From Streptomyces albiflavescens (GTDB lineage: Bacteria > Actinomycetota > Actinomycetes > Streptomycetales > Streptomycetaceae): DNA of 64,000 nt. The notes beneath the pieces are model-generated. The model saw nothing but the letters and a program-made list of their open reading frames with translations, was not told where the DNA came from and made no database searches. Each line of letters starts with the position of its first letter. Positions within the stretch are counted from its first letter, which is position 1. The DNA lies in assembly GCF_014645835.1 (NCBI RefSeq), contig NZ_BMMM01000003.1, positions 434,001 through 498,000 of the forward strand. The letters run 5' to 3'. The translations under genes and the position numbers were made by a program. This document shows positions 43,476-51,425 of the stretch, in pieces.

Positions 43476-44684
43476 TCACGCCTCGCCGCGGACCTGCCCC
43501 CGCTCGAAGTAGGCCACCAGTTCCGGGTCCAGCGGCGGCACGTCGCGCGGGCTGCCACCGTCCCGCAGCGACTCGGTGGCCCGGAACCCGGCGGCCACCG
43601 CCATACGTGCGGCGACCGGGGAGGTGTCGGTGGGCCCGCCCTCCCGTACGAACCGCAGGAACTCGTCGATCAGCAGCGGGTCGGCGCCGCCGTGCTCGGC
43701 GTCCTCGTCGACCTCCGGCACCGGGTACTCGGCGTCGGCCCGGTTCCGCTGCCCCGAGCGGCGGCTGTTCCAGACCTTCACCACTCCCCCGGGTCCGTCC
43801 CCGACGTTCTCCAAGCGGCCGGCGTCACCGATGACGGTGTAGTTGCGCCAGTAGTCGGGGGCGAAGTGACACTGCTGGTAGGCCGCCAGCACACCGTTGT
43901 CCAGGCGCATGTTGACCAGCGACACGTCCTCGACGTCGATGACCGGGTTCAGCGCCCGCTGGGTGTGCGGGGGCCAGTGGCCGTCCTTCGTGTACCAGTC
44001 GTCCGTCTTGGGCTCTCCCGGTGCCCTCCGGTGCGGGATGTCCCCGTACACCATGAGGTCCCCGAGCGCCTGCACCCGCTGGGTGTAGCCACCGGCCAAC
44101 CAGTGCAGGACGTCGATGTCGTGGGCACCCTTCTGCAGCAACAGGCTGGTGGTGTACCGGCGTTCGGCATGCCAGTCCTTGAAGTACCAGTCCCCGCCGT
44201 AGCCGACGAAATGGCGCACCCACACTGTTTTGACCGTACCTATGTCGCCGCGCTGGATGATGTCGCGCATCAGCCGGATCACCGGCATGTGGCGCATGTT
44301 GTGGCCCACGTACAGCCGGGTGCCCGTCTCGAAGGCGGTGCGCAGGATCCGGTCGCAGCGCTCGATGGTGATGTCGAGGGGCTTCTCGACGAAGACGGGT
44401 TTACCCGCGCGCAGCGCCTCGCACGCCATGTCGGCGTGGGTGTGGTCCGGGGTGAGGACGAGCACGGCATCGACGTCCGGGGCGTCGATGACCTTGTGGT
44501 GGTCGTCGACGGTCCGGACCCCGGGTATGCGATCGGCCGCGCGGTCGCGCAGCACCGGGTCGTGCTCGGCGACGACGGTCACCCGGGCGCCCCGGCCGGG
44601 ACGGTGGGCGACGCGCGCGAGGGAGCCGCGCAGTCCGAAGCCGAGGGCGCCGAGACGGAGGTCGGTCATGGTGTGCCGTTCCAT
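43476..44684 (-). CDS. Gfo/Idh/MocA-family oxidoreductase
   Basis: The protein, 402 residues from the ATG at 44684, is an NAD(P)-dependent sugar or inositol-type dehydrogenase. The Rossmann motif is LGALGFGLRGSLARVA near residue 10, the signature VFVEKPLDITIERCDRIL lies near residue 97 with the conserved EKP, and GAHDIDVLHWLAGGY near 180 supplies catalytic Asp/His. The ATG at 44684 has GGAG seven bases upstream; an ATG at 44669 (MTDLRLG) is an alternative. The frame stays open through a 30-bp repeat that duplicates the RBS and ATG, giving several further in-frame starts up to 44801. Confidence 0.88.
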   Translation of the reverse strand: MERHTMTDLRLGALGFGLRGSLARVAHRPGRGARVTVVAEHDPVLRDRAADRIPGVRTVDDHHKVIDAPDVDAVLVLTPDHTHADMACEALRAGKPVFVEKPLDITIERCDRILRTAFETGTRLYVGHNMRHMPVIRLMRDIIQRGDIGTVKTVWVRHFVGYGGDWYFKDWHAERRYTTSLLLQKGAHDIDVLHWLAGGYTQRVQALGDLMVYGDIPHRRAPGEPKTDDWYTKDGHWPPHTQRALNPVIDVEDVSLVNMRLDNGVLAAYQQCHFAPDYWRNYTVIGDAGRLENVGDGPGGVVKVWNSRRSGQRNRADAEYPVPEVDEDAEHGGADPLLIDEFLRFVREGGPTDTSPVAARMAVAAGFRATESLRDGGSPRDVPPLDPELVAYFERGQVRGEA

Positions 44685-44834
44685 GCGGTGTCTCCACTCC
44701 GTGGGTGTGTCCATGCGGGCTCGCCACTCCGTGGGTGTGTCCATGCGGGCTCGCCACTCCATGGGTGTCTCCATACGGGCGAACTGCATGGGTGTCTCCA
44801 TGCGGTGTCTTCACTCCATGGGTGTCTCCATGTG
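44680..44834. repeat. 30-bp tandem repeat that duplicates an RBS and start codon
   Basis: Five imperfect copies of a 30-bp unit (TCCATGCGGGCTCGCCACTC and so on, one copy shortened to 24 bp) cover the start region of the oxidoreductase gene. On the minus strand each full unit contains a GGAGTGG or GGAG sequence about 8-9 bp before an ATG, so the repeat multiplies the translation start signal in the same frame. The encoded peptides are METPMEWRARM-like. Confidence 0.85.
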
Positions 44835-44986
44835 GCGTCGAGCAGGTTCGGGCACAGCGTTCCTCCGCAGGGCCTGGGTCAACCTCCCGTGGACATCGGA
44901 GTACGAATACGGGGACATGCTTTACCTGCGTCCCATGTGGGCGCATCACACTCACCAAGGCCGGACGCCGACTGCCCGGCATGTGC

Positions 44987-45580
44987 TCAGAGCCCCCGGC
45001 CCCCCTCCCGCAGTTCGATCTGCTCGACCAGCTCCGCCGCCAGCGACTTGATGGTCTCCAGGCCTGCCCTTCCCCACGGGCGCGGCTCGACGTCCACGAC
45101 GCAGACCGTGCCGAGGGCGATGCCCGTGCGGTCGATCAGCGGGGCGCCGAGGTAGGAACGGATGCCGATCTCGTCGACGACAGGGTTCCCGGCGAAGCGT
45201 GGGTAGTCGCAGACGTCCTCCAGGACCAGCGCCCTGCGCCGGACCACCACATAGGGGCAGAAGCCGTAGTCGCGTGCCATGTAGCGGCCCACCTCGGGGA
45301 CGGTGCCGTCCCCGGTGTCGGCCCCGGGCGGCACGACGCCCGGGCCGCCGCCGTCCGGGGTGTGCAGGCCCGCGAAGAACTGCCGGTTCTCGTCGATGAA
45401 GTTGACCATCGAGTACGGCACCGCGGCCACCTCGGCGAGCCGGTTCGCGAACGCGTCCAGGGCCGGTTCCGCGCGCTCCCCGAGCCCCAGTCGGCGCAAT
45501 CGCCGCACCCGGGCCGGAGCGTCCTTGTCCTCCGGGGTCAGCAGCAGGCGACCTGCCGGACGCGGCGGATCGTAACTCAT
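44987..45580 (-). CDS. GAF-domain protein (conservon-associated)
   Basis: The 197-residue protein carries one GAF domain from about residue 45: LDAFANRLAEVAAVPYSMVN, then ARDYGFCPYVVVRRRALVLE and IRSYLGAPLIDRTGIALGTV. Such domains bind small ligands or haem; here no other domain is present. Its ATG at 45580 overlaps the stop of cvnD as ATGA, so it is the fifth gene of the conservon operon and probably senses a signal for the G-protein-like complex. Confidence 0.9.
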   Translation of the reverse strand: MSYDPPRPAGRLLLTPEDKDAPARVRRLRRLGLGERAEPALDAFANRLAEVAAVPYSMVNFIDENRQFFAGLHTPDGGGPGVVPPGADTGDGTVPEVGRYMARDYGFCPYVVVRRRALVLEDVCDYPRFAGNPVVDEIGIRSYLGAPLIDRTGIALGTVCVVDVEPRPWGRAGLETIKSLAAELVEQIELREGGRGL

Positions 45581-46176
45581 GTACGGGCTCCGTGACTTGG
45601 GCTGTGTGCGGGCGCGTGGGCGATGAGATGGCGGACCAGGGTGAGCAGGGTCTGCACGCCCGAGCTGGAGATCCGGGCGTCGCAGCGCACGACGGGGATC
45701 TCGGGGTCGAGGTCGATGGCCGCCCGCACCTCCTCCGGGTCGTAGCGGTAGGAGCCGTCGAACTCGTTGACCGCGACGATGAATCCGAGGCCCCGCTGCT
45801 CGAAAAAGTCGACGGCCGCGAAGCAGTCCTCCAGGCGGCGGGTGTCGGCGAGGATCACCGCGCCCAACGCACCCTCGGAGAGCTCGTCCCACATGAACCA
45901 GAAGCGCTCCTGCCCGGGCGTACCGAACAGATACAGCACGTGTTCCGGATCGAGCGTGATGCGGCCGAAGTCCATGGCCACCGTGGTTTCGACCTTGTTC
46001 TCGATGCCGTCGAGACTGTCGGTCGCCGCGCTGACCGTGGTAAGCAGCTCCTCCGTGCTGAGCGGCGCGATCTCGCTCACCGCGCCGACGAGGGTTGTCT
46101 TGCCGACCCCGAACCCTCCCGCCACCAGGATCTTCAGTGCGGTGGGGAAGGGGTCAGAGCTGTCGTCGTAGTCCAT
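45577..46176 (-). CDS. cvnD: Conservon GTP-binding protein
   Basis: This 199-residue small GTPase-like protein has the P-loop GGFGVGKT at residues 20-27 and GRITLDPEHVLYLFGTPGQE near residue 70, a G3-type region; IVAVNEFDG near 135 stands for the N/TKxD motif. CvnD proteins are known to work with CvnA-C as a eukaryote-like G-protein complex at the membrane. The start overlaps cvnC by 23 bp. Regulation is through the operon promoter upstream of cvnA. Confidence 0.95.
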   Translation of the reverse strand: MDYDDSSDPFPTALKILVAGGFGVGKTTLVGAVSEIAPLSTEELLTTVSAATDSLDGIENKVETTVAMDFGRITLDPEHVLYLFGTPGQERFWFMWDELSEGALGAVILADTRRLEDCFAAVDFFEQRGLGFIVAVNEFDGSYRYDPEEVRAAIDLDPEIPVVRCDARISSSGVQTLLTLVRHLIAHAPAHSPSHGART

Positions 46177-46531
46177 CGAGCACTGCCTCCAGAAGAGACC
46201 GGTCAGTGGGGTTGTGGTGGAAGGACGGTGGCTTGGTGGTGAGCGCCCCGCAGTCGACGAGATCGGAGAGCAGCACCTTGGTGACCGCCGCGGGCAGCTT
46301 CAGATGGGCGGCGATCTCCGCGACCGAGACGGGGGCACGGCATCGTTCGAGTGCCTGGGTGTGCTCGGGGCCGAGGTAGCCGAGGGGCGTGGCTCCGGTG
46401 GCCATGACCTGGGACAGGAGGTCGAGCGCGGTCGTGGGCCGGGTCCGGCCGTTGCTGACCGTGTAGGGGCGTACCAGGCGCCCGGCAGCGTCGTCGAGCC
46501 AAGGCCCGTCGCCGGCCGCGGCCACGCTCAA
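46154..46531 (-). CDS. cvnC: Conservon DUF742 protein
   Basis: The 125-residue protein matches DUF742: GPWLDDAAGRLVRPYTVSNG near residue 9 and SVAEIAAHLKLPAAVTKVLL near 69, which resembles a winged helix. In conservons it forms part of the CvnA-B-C-D complex; its precise role is unknown. It overlaps cvnB (4 bp) and cvnD (23 bp). Confidence 0.95.
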   Translation of the reverse strand: MSVAAAGDGPWLDDAAGRLVRPYTVSNGRTRPTTALDLLSQVMATGATPLGYLGPEHTQALERCRAPVSVAEIAAHLKLPAAVTKVLLSDLVDCGALTTKPPSFHHNPTDRSLLEAVLDGLRRQL

Positions 46532-46962
46532 GGCCTCATCGCCGAGGGTTCGACGGAGGGCTGCCGGGGCGCGGTCATCAAGTACGGCCGGACGCTCTTG
46601 ACGAGCATGGCCATCTCGTAGCCGAGCACCGCCGCGTCGGCCTCGCGTCCGGCGAGCACGGCGAGACAGGTGCCGGAGCCCGCGGTGGACACGAACAACA
46701 GCGTCGAGTCGAGTTCGACGACGACCTGCCGTACGTCGCCTCCGTCCCCGAAGCGGACGCCCGCGCTGCGTCCGAGGGAGTAGAGGCCGGAGGCCAGCGC
46801 CGCCATGTGGTCGGCGCTGTCCGGGTCGAGGCCGTGAACCGACTTCACGAGCCCGTCGCAGGACAGAAGTACCGCGCTTGTGGTGTGCGGCACGCGCTGT
46901 ACGAGGCCGCTCATCAGCCAGTCGAGATCGGATACATGGCCGGTCGGCGCATCGCTCGCCAT
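46528..46962 (-). CDS. cvnB: Conservon roadblock/LC7 protein
   Basis: The 144-residue protein is of the roadblock/LC7 family, thought to act on the CvnD GTPase: SDLDWLMSGLVQRVPHTTSA near residue 11, then LLSCDGLVKSVHGLDPDSAD and TLLFVSTAGSGTCLAVLAG. The ATG at 46962 has AAGGAG at a normal distance. An ATG at 47034 overlaps the cvnA stop as ATGA and would add 24 residues, so translational coupling could also start there. Confidence 0.93.
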   Translation of the reverse strand: MASDAPTGHVSDLDWLMSGLVQRVPHTTSAVLLSCDGLVKSVHGLDPDSADHMAALASGLYSLGRSAGVRFGDGGDVRQVVVELDSTLLFVSTAGSGTCLAVLAGREADAAVLGYEMAMLVKSVRPYLMTAPRQPSVEPSAMRP

Positions 46963-47030
46963 GGTGGATCGACTCCTTGAAGTACGAATGCCTGCGGGAG
47001 CGCAGGGGGTGGGGGTGGTGAGGGGGGTGG

Positions 47031-49280
47031 TCATCCGGCCGGTGTGCTCCCGTCGTGCCGGGCAGTGTGGTCGTGTCCGGGCGCGGGCATGGTGTCCCGT
47101 GTCCCCTGCGCCTCGTGCGGCGCCGGCGCGTGCGCCGAGTGCGTTTCGGCTATGTGCGCCGCGGGCGCTCCGTCCATCGGCCGTACGCCCATGGGGTCCG
47201 CGCCGCTGGAGGGGGCGCCGTCGGACGGCGAACCGTCGAGCTGGGCCATGCCGTCCATGCGCAGTACGTCCAGGTGCGGTCGCTCCGTGTGCGGCCGTGG
47301 GCGCTCCATGTGCGGTCGCTCCATGTGCGGTCGCTCCATGTGGGCGTTGTCCCCGTGCCCGTTGTCCATGTGCGCGTTGTCCATGTGCGCACTCTCGGCG
47401 TGGGTGCCGCCCCCGGGCGGCCCATCCACCCTGACCACTTGCAGGGGCGGCAACTCATCCGTACGCACCGGATCCAGGTGCGCACGGTCGCTGGGCGACG
47501 GCGTCCGCAGGGATGACGCCTGCATGCGTTCCGTCTCCGCCTGGGCCGCCTCCGCAAGGCCGATGCCGCGCTGGAACGCCGCCATGAGACCCGGGTCGTG
47601 GCCGACGACGTACTCCGTGTCCTGGCGGGGTGCCGGCCCGTCGCGCAGTTGGGGCGCGATGTGCTCCTGGGCGCGCCGCCTGGGCAGTTGGGGCTTGCCC
47701 ATGGTGCCGCGGACGGTGCCGCCTCGCGGCGTGGGCGGCATGGCCGCGCTCTCCGTGGCGATGCGCCGGTCCTCGGGGCGGATGCCGGGCAGTGCCTCCG
47801 CCGGGTTGGGCCGCTCCCCGTGGGTACCGCGCACGGGGAGCGGCGCGGGACCGCCACCGCCCGCGACCGACGCGCCCGGCACCGCACGCGGGGGTGCCTG
47901 CTCTCGCTGGAACTGACGTGGCACGGAGGGCATCGCCCGGCTTCCGGGCGACGTGGGCGCCGTCGCCGCCTGCGTCGCCTGCGTGGCCTGCGTGGCCTGC
48001 GGTCTCGCGGGTGGGCGCCGCCCCCCGGGCGTCTCCTGAGGCTGCCCCTGGGCCACGTCCCCGAGAGCGCCAGGCGTCGTGCCCAACAGCCCCTGCGGCA
48101 CGACGAGTACGGCCTGGACACCGCCGTAGATGTTGGTCTGCAGCCTGACGTGGATGCCGTGCCGCCGGGCAAGCTGCGAGACCACGAACAGGCCGATGCG
48201 CCCGTCCTGCAGGAGGCTGGCGACATTGACCTGGTCGGGGTCGGCGAGCAGGGCGTTCATCTTGTTCTGCTCGCCCAGGGGCATGCCGAGGCCTCGGTCC
48301 TCCACCTCGACGGCGAGCCCGGAGGTGACGAGGTTGACGCGGAGCAGCACTTGGGTGTGCGGGGCCGAGAACACCGTGGCGTTCTCGACGAGTTCGGCCA
48401 GCAGGTGGATGACGTCGGCGACCGCGTGCCCGCGCAGGGTGCCGTCGATCGGGGGCACCAGCTTGACCCGCGAGTACTGCTCGACCTCGGCGATCGCGGA
48501 CCGCAGCACCTCGGTCATGGAGACGGGGTTGCTCCACTGACGGCGCGAGACGGCGCCGCCGAGCACGGCGAGGTTCTCGGCGTGGCGGCGGATGCGGGTG
48601 GCGAGGTGGTCGACGTGGAAGAGACCCTTGAGCAGGTCCGGGTCCTCGATCTCGTTCTCCAGCTCGTCGAGGATCGAGATCTCGCGGTGCACGAGGGACT
48701 GCAGCCGCCGGGCCAGATTGACGAAGACCTCGACCTTCTGTTCGCTGCCCGCCTGGCTGGAGAGCTGCGCGGCCTGCACGACGGCCGCGACGGCACCGTC
48801 GTGGGCGCGGGAGAGGTCGGCGGCGAGCAGTTCGAAGTCGTCGGCGTCCGCCGGGGGTTGGCGGCGTGCCTTGCGCGCGGGCGGGCTCTCGCCCCGGCGC
48901 AGCCCTTCGACGAGGGCGCGCAGGTCGGTCTCCGTCCGAGCGCTGGTGCGGCGCAGGGCGCCCAGTCGCTCCCGTACGGACTTGGCGGCGCGGTCGGCTG
49001 CCACGGCGGCGATCAGGATGCCGGCCAGGGCCACGCCCACGGCTCCCGCGAGGACGGCCCACAGGATGAGGCCGGGCCGGGCACCGGTGGAGCGGACGGT
49101 GAACAGTACGGCCGCGCACGCGCTGAGGGCCACCGCGATCGGCGGCAGGACCGCCAGGCGCAGCAACTGGGGCCGCAGGTGGGTCTCGGGCAGCGAGGGG
49201 GCGGTGTGGGCGACCGGTCGCCCGTGCCGCCCGCCCTCACGGCGGTCTGCGCGTGCGGCCGGTGCGCGAAGGTGAGACAT
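47031..49280 (-). CDS. cvnA: Conservon sensor histidine kinase-like protein
   Basis: The 749-residue membrane protein starts at the ATG at 49280. Two hydrophobic helices (LLRLAVLPPIAVALSACAAV near 38, LILWAVLAGAVGVALAGILI near 68) precede a cytoplasmic region with HREISILDELENEIEDPDLL and the HATPase domain: LLAELVENATVFSAPH near 315, EDRGLGMPLG near 350 and DGRIGLFVVSQLARRHGI near 385. The last 300 residues are a low-complexity tail with ATQATQATQA and histidine/methionine-rich repeats (AHMDNAHMDN, ERPHMERPHM). CvnA recruits the other conservon proteins; its phospho-acceptor is not the classical HisKA. Confidence 0.95.
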   Translation of the reverse strand: MSHLRAPAARADRREGGRHGRPVAHTAPSLPETHLRPQLLRLAVLPPIAVALSACAAVLFTVRSTGARPGLILWAVLAGAVGVALAGILIAAVAADRAAKSVRERLGALRRTSARTETDLRALVEGLRRGESPPARKARRQPPADADDFELLAADLSRAHDGAVAAVVQAAQLSSQAGSEQKVEVFVNLARRLQSLVHREISILDELENEIEDPDLLKGLFHVDHLATRIRRHAENLAVLGGAVSRRQWSNPVSMTEVLRSAIAEVEQYSRVKLVPPIDGTLRGHAVADVIHLLAELVENATVFSAPHTQVLLRVNLVTSGLAVEVEDRGLGMPLGEQNKMNALLADPDQVNVASLLQDGRIGLFVVSQLARRHGIHVRLQTNIYGGVQAVLVVPQGLLGTTPGALGDVAQGQPQETPGGRRPPARPQATQATQATQAATAPTSPGSRAMPSVPRQFQREQAPPRAVPGASVAGGGGPAPLPVRGTHGERPNPAEALPGIRPEDRRIATESAAMPPTPRGGTVRGTMGKPQLPRRRAQEHIAPQLRDGPAPRQDTEYVVGHDPGLMAAFQRGIGLAEAAQAETERMQASSLRTPSPSDRAHLDPVRTDELPPLQVVRVDGPPGGGTHAESAHMDNAHMDNGHGDNAHMERPHMERPHMERPRPHTERPHLDVLRMDGMAQLDGSPSDGAPSSGADPMGVRPMDGAPAAHIAETHSAHAPAPHEAQGTRDTMPAPGHDHTARHDGSTPAG

Positions 49281-49573
49281 CTGGGTCCTCGTACTGGGGC
49301 GTCGGGAGCGCGAGGGCTCCCGCGGGACTGCGCGACTCGGGCGTGCGGCATCGCGGTGCCGGTAGAGAGAGCCGAAAAATTCGGCCCTGCGTCGCCCGAC
49401 GGCAACTGACAGTAGTCGCCAATCCATCATGTGCGGTGGGCAGTTGACAAAGTCCCACGGACAGCGTCCCGCTCTGGTATGAGGCGTCGTACGACAGACC
49501 GATAACTCCATCGGACAGGCGTTCCAACGGAACATCGACCCGATCGAAGCTGGTCAGAAGCGGTCGCAAACAA
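49281..49573. other. Promoter region of the conservon (293 bp)
   Basis: No gene is supported here. The frame of cvnA stays open to 49535, but codons upstream of 49280 read as noncoding (Arg/Pro rich, then Cys/Trp rich). The region from about 49430 to 49520 is relatively A/T rich, for example TTGACAAAGTCCC at 49444, but that lies on the plus strand and would read towards the MBL gene terminator. A minus-strand promoter for cvnA is expected here; I cannot fix it. Confidence 0.4.
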
Positions 49574-49616
49574 ACGGCGAGGGCCGGGGAGCGATGTGCT
49601 CCCCGGCCCTCGCCGT
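49574..49616 (-). terminator. Strong terminator of the MBL-fold gene
   Basis: A perfect 19-bp inverted repeat (ACGGCGAGGGCCGGGGAGC and its complement) with a 5-bp loop lies 12 bp past the stop of the MBL gene. It also insulates the conservon promoter from read-through. Confidence 0.85.
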
Positions 49617-49627
49617 CGACCGGAAAA

Positions 49628-50845
49628 TCAGCCCGCGGGCACTGCCTCCGGCTCTCCGGAGCCCTCCGTCGAGCCGTCGGCGATGTCACCCGGTGTGTCG
49701 GCGACCGGCTTCTCCAGGGTGGGCCACCCTCCCGCCGGCGGGAGGGCCACATCCCGCCACCAGGGCTCGGACGGGACGGTCTCGGCCGTGGGCTCGAAGG
49801 GCTCGCCGGGGCGGGGCACCGCGACACGCGCACCGGCCGCGTGCGCGGCGGCCATCGTCCCCTCGCCCGGCTCCGCCCAGGGGTGGGTCGCCAGGTTGAA
49901 CGTGGCCCAGTGGATCGGCAGCATCACTCCGGAGGGCCGGCCGCCCTGGAGGTCCAGGTGGGCGCGCATGCCCTCCTCGGGCGTCATGTGGATGTCGGGC
50001 CAGAACTCGCTGTACGCGCCGATCTGGATCATCGTGGCGTCGAACGGGCCGTGCTCGGCGCCGATGTCCTTGAACCCCTCGAAATAGCCGGTGTCACCGC
50101 TGTGGTAGATCCGGTGCTCGTCACCCGTTACGGCCCAGGAGGCCCAGAGGGTGTGCTGCGCGTTGCGCAGACCGCGGCCGCAGAAGTGGCGCGCCGGTGT
50201 GGCGGTCAGGGAGATTCCGCCGATCTTCGTCGACTCGTTCCAGTCCAGCTCGCGCAGCCGGTCGGCCGGGACACCCCAGTGCTCCAGGTGGGCGCCGACG
50301 CCGAGCGGCACCGCGAACACCGTGTCCGTGTCGGCCAGGGCCTTGATGGTGGGCAGGTCGAGGTGGTCGTAGTGGTCGTGCGAGATGACGACGACGTCGA
50401 CCGGGCCCAGCTCGGCCAGCGGCAGGGGCACCGGGTGCAGCCGCTTGGGCCCGACAAAGTTGAACGGGGAGCAGCGCTCGCCCCAGACCGGGTCGAAGAG
50501 CACCCGGTGCCCGTCGATCTCCGCGAGGACGCTGGAGTGTCCCATCCAGGTGAGCCGCAGCCCGCTCGCCGCCGGCTTGGCCAGGTCGGCGAGCGTCGTC
50601 GCGTGCACCGGCACCGTGCCGGCGGGGGCGCGGTGGACGCGCTCCTCCTTGCGGAAGTAGACCTTCGCGAACTCGACCATGGAGCCGTCGGGGCGGATCC
50701 GGGCACTCTCCGGGTTCTTGAAGACACCGTCCGCGAAGTTCGGCGATCGGCGAATGCGCTCCAGCCGCTCACCACCAGGATCCGCGCCGAAGGCGGCGGG
50801 CCGCAGCGAGCGGAGCCCGGAGCTCAGGGTACGGAATCCGGTCAC
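49628..50845 (-). CDS. MBL-fold metal-dependent hydrolase (NAPE-PLD/UlaG-like)
   Basis: The 405-residue protein is a metallo-beta-lactamase-fold hydrolase of the NAPE-PLD-like branch. The metal motif HDHYDHLD is near residue 155, preceded by VLFDPVWGERCSPFNFVGPK near 115; YHSGDTGYFEGFKDIG near 246 and LPIHWATFNLATHPWAEP near 310 supply the other ligands. The first 90 residues resemble the usual extension of this group (FADGVFKNPES). The ATG at 50845 follows GGAGGTACC. Substrates may be phosphodiesters or N-acyl lipids; no neighbour gives a clue. Confidence 0.9.
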   Translation of the reverse strand: MTGFRTLSSGLRSLRPAAFGADPGGERLERIRRSPNFADGVFKNPESARIRPDGSMVEFAKVYFRKEERVHRAPAGTVPVHATTLADLAKPAASGLRLTWMGHSSVLAEIDGHRVLFDPVWGERCSPFNFVGPKRLHPVPLPLAELGPVDVVVISHDHYDHLDLPTIKALADTDTVFAVPLGVGAHLEHWGVPADRLRELDWNESTKIGGISLTATPARHFCGRGLRNAQHTLWASWAVTGDEHRIYHSGDTGYFEGFKDIGAEHGPFDATMIQIGAYSEFWPDIHMTPEEGMRAHLDLQGGRPSGVMLPIHWATFNLATHPWAEPGEGTMAAAHAAGARVAVPRPGEPFEPTAETVPSEPWWRDVALPPAGGWPTLEKPVADTPGDIADGSTEGSGEPEAVPAG

Positions 50846-50996
50846 GGTACCTCCAGGTGGAGTCAGTCAGGTGGTCCATTATGGTCGCCGCCTCTGACAG
50901 CGCCGGGTCGGCCCTGTCACAGCCCGATGTCCGCGACTCCATGGTCTTTACTCCTCCAACTCCATGGCACGCGTTCTTCTTCCGCGTCATGGAGTG

Positions 50997-51197
50997 ATAC
51001 GCGAACGATCCGAGCGCGGTGTGGTTCGCGAACGACCCGGGCACGGTGCGGTTCGCCAACGACCCGGGCGCGGTGTGGTTCGCGAACGACCCGGGCACGG
51101 TGCGGTTCGCCAACGACCCGGGCGCGGTGCGGTTCGCGAACGATCCGGGCGCGGTGCGGTTCGCGAACGACCCCGGCGCGGTGCGGTTCGCGAACGA
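50997..51197. repeat. 27-bp tandem repeat array with palindromic cores
   Basis: Seven full copies and one partial copy of a 27-bp unit are spaced exactly 27 bp apart, with cores GTTCGCGAAC or GTTCGCCAAC starting at 51024, 51051, 51078, 51105, 51132, 51159 and 51186. The core GTTCGCGAAC is a perfect 10-bp palindrome. Linkers read GACCCGGGCACGGTGCG or similar. Because 27 is a multiple of three, several frames stay open; the plus frame from 51019 would give VRFANDPGA repeats. It sits 230 bp upstream of the acyl-CoA dehydrogenase gene in a 580-bp gap. The rest of that gap left of 50997 shows nothing. Confidence 0.9.
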
Positions 51198-51305
51198 CCG
51201 GCGCGAGGGTGTTCGCCGACGGTACGGCCGCGTCCTCGCCCACCACCCCCGCCGCGAGTGGAGTGCGTCCGACGAGTCGCGCAGGGGGCACCCGAGGACA
51301 CCCGC

Positions 51306-51373
51306 TACTGATGATCCGTTCAGTACGTTGACAGAGACCCGCGCCGCTTCCGATACTGACTGATGATTCAGTA
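51306..51373 (+). promoter_or_regulatory. Promoter and twin operators of the acyl-CoA dehydrogenase operon
   Basis: TACTGA-N8-TCAGTA occurs twice, at 51306-51325 and 51354-51373. Between them TTGACA at 51328-51333 and, 18 bp on, GATACT at 51352-51357 form a good vegetative promoter. The first operator lies just upstream of the -35 box and the second overlaps the -10 box and the start point, a layout suited to repression. A related palindrome is found in front of the permease/TetR pair at 59731. Confidence 0.75.
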
Positions 51374-51425
51374 ACTGCCCAGTGGCCCCGTCGGCCACGC
51401 CGCTCCGTCCGCATCTGGAGGCACC

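Noticed and set aside
47598..49409. Plus-strand 603-codon open frame
   Set aside because: It is antisense to cvnA; high G+C makes long antisense frames common. The minus strand carries the recognised protein.
50997..51197. CRISPR array
   Set aside because: The 27-bp units are contiguous copies without unique spacers, and no cas gene is present.
51019..51363. Repeat protein gene VRFANDPGA
   Set aside because: The frame is open only because the repeat length is divisible by three; the antisense and other frames are open too, and there is no RBS.
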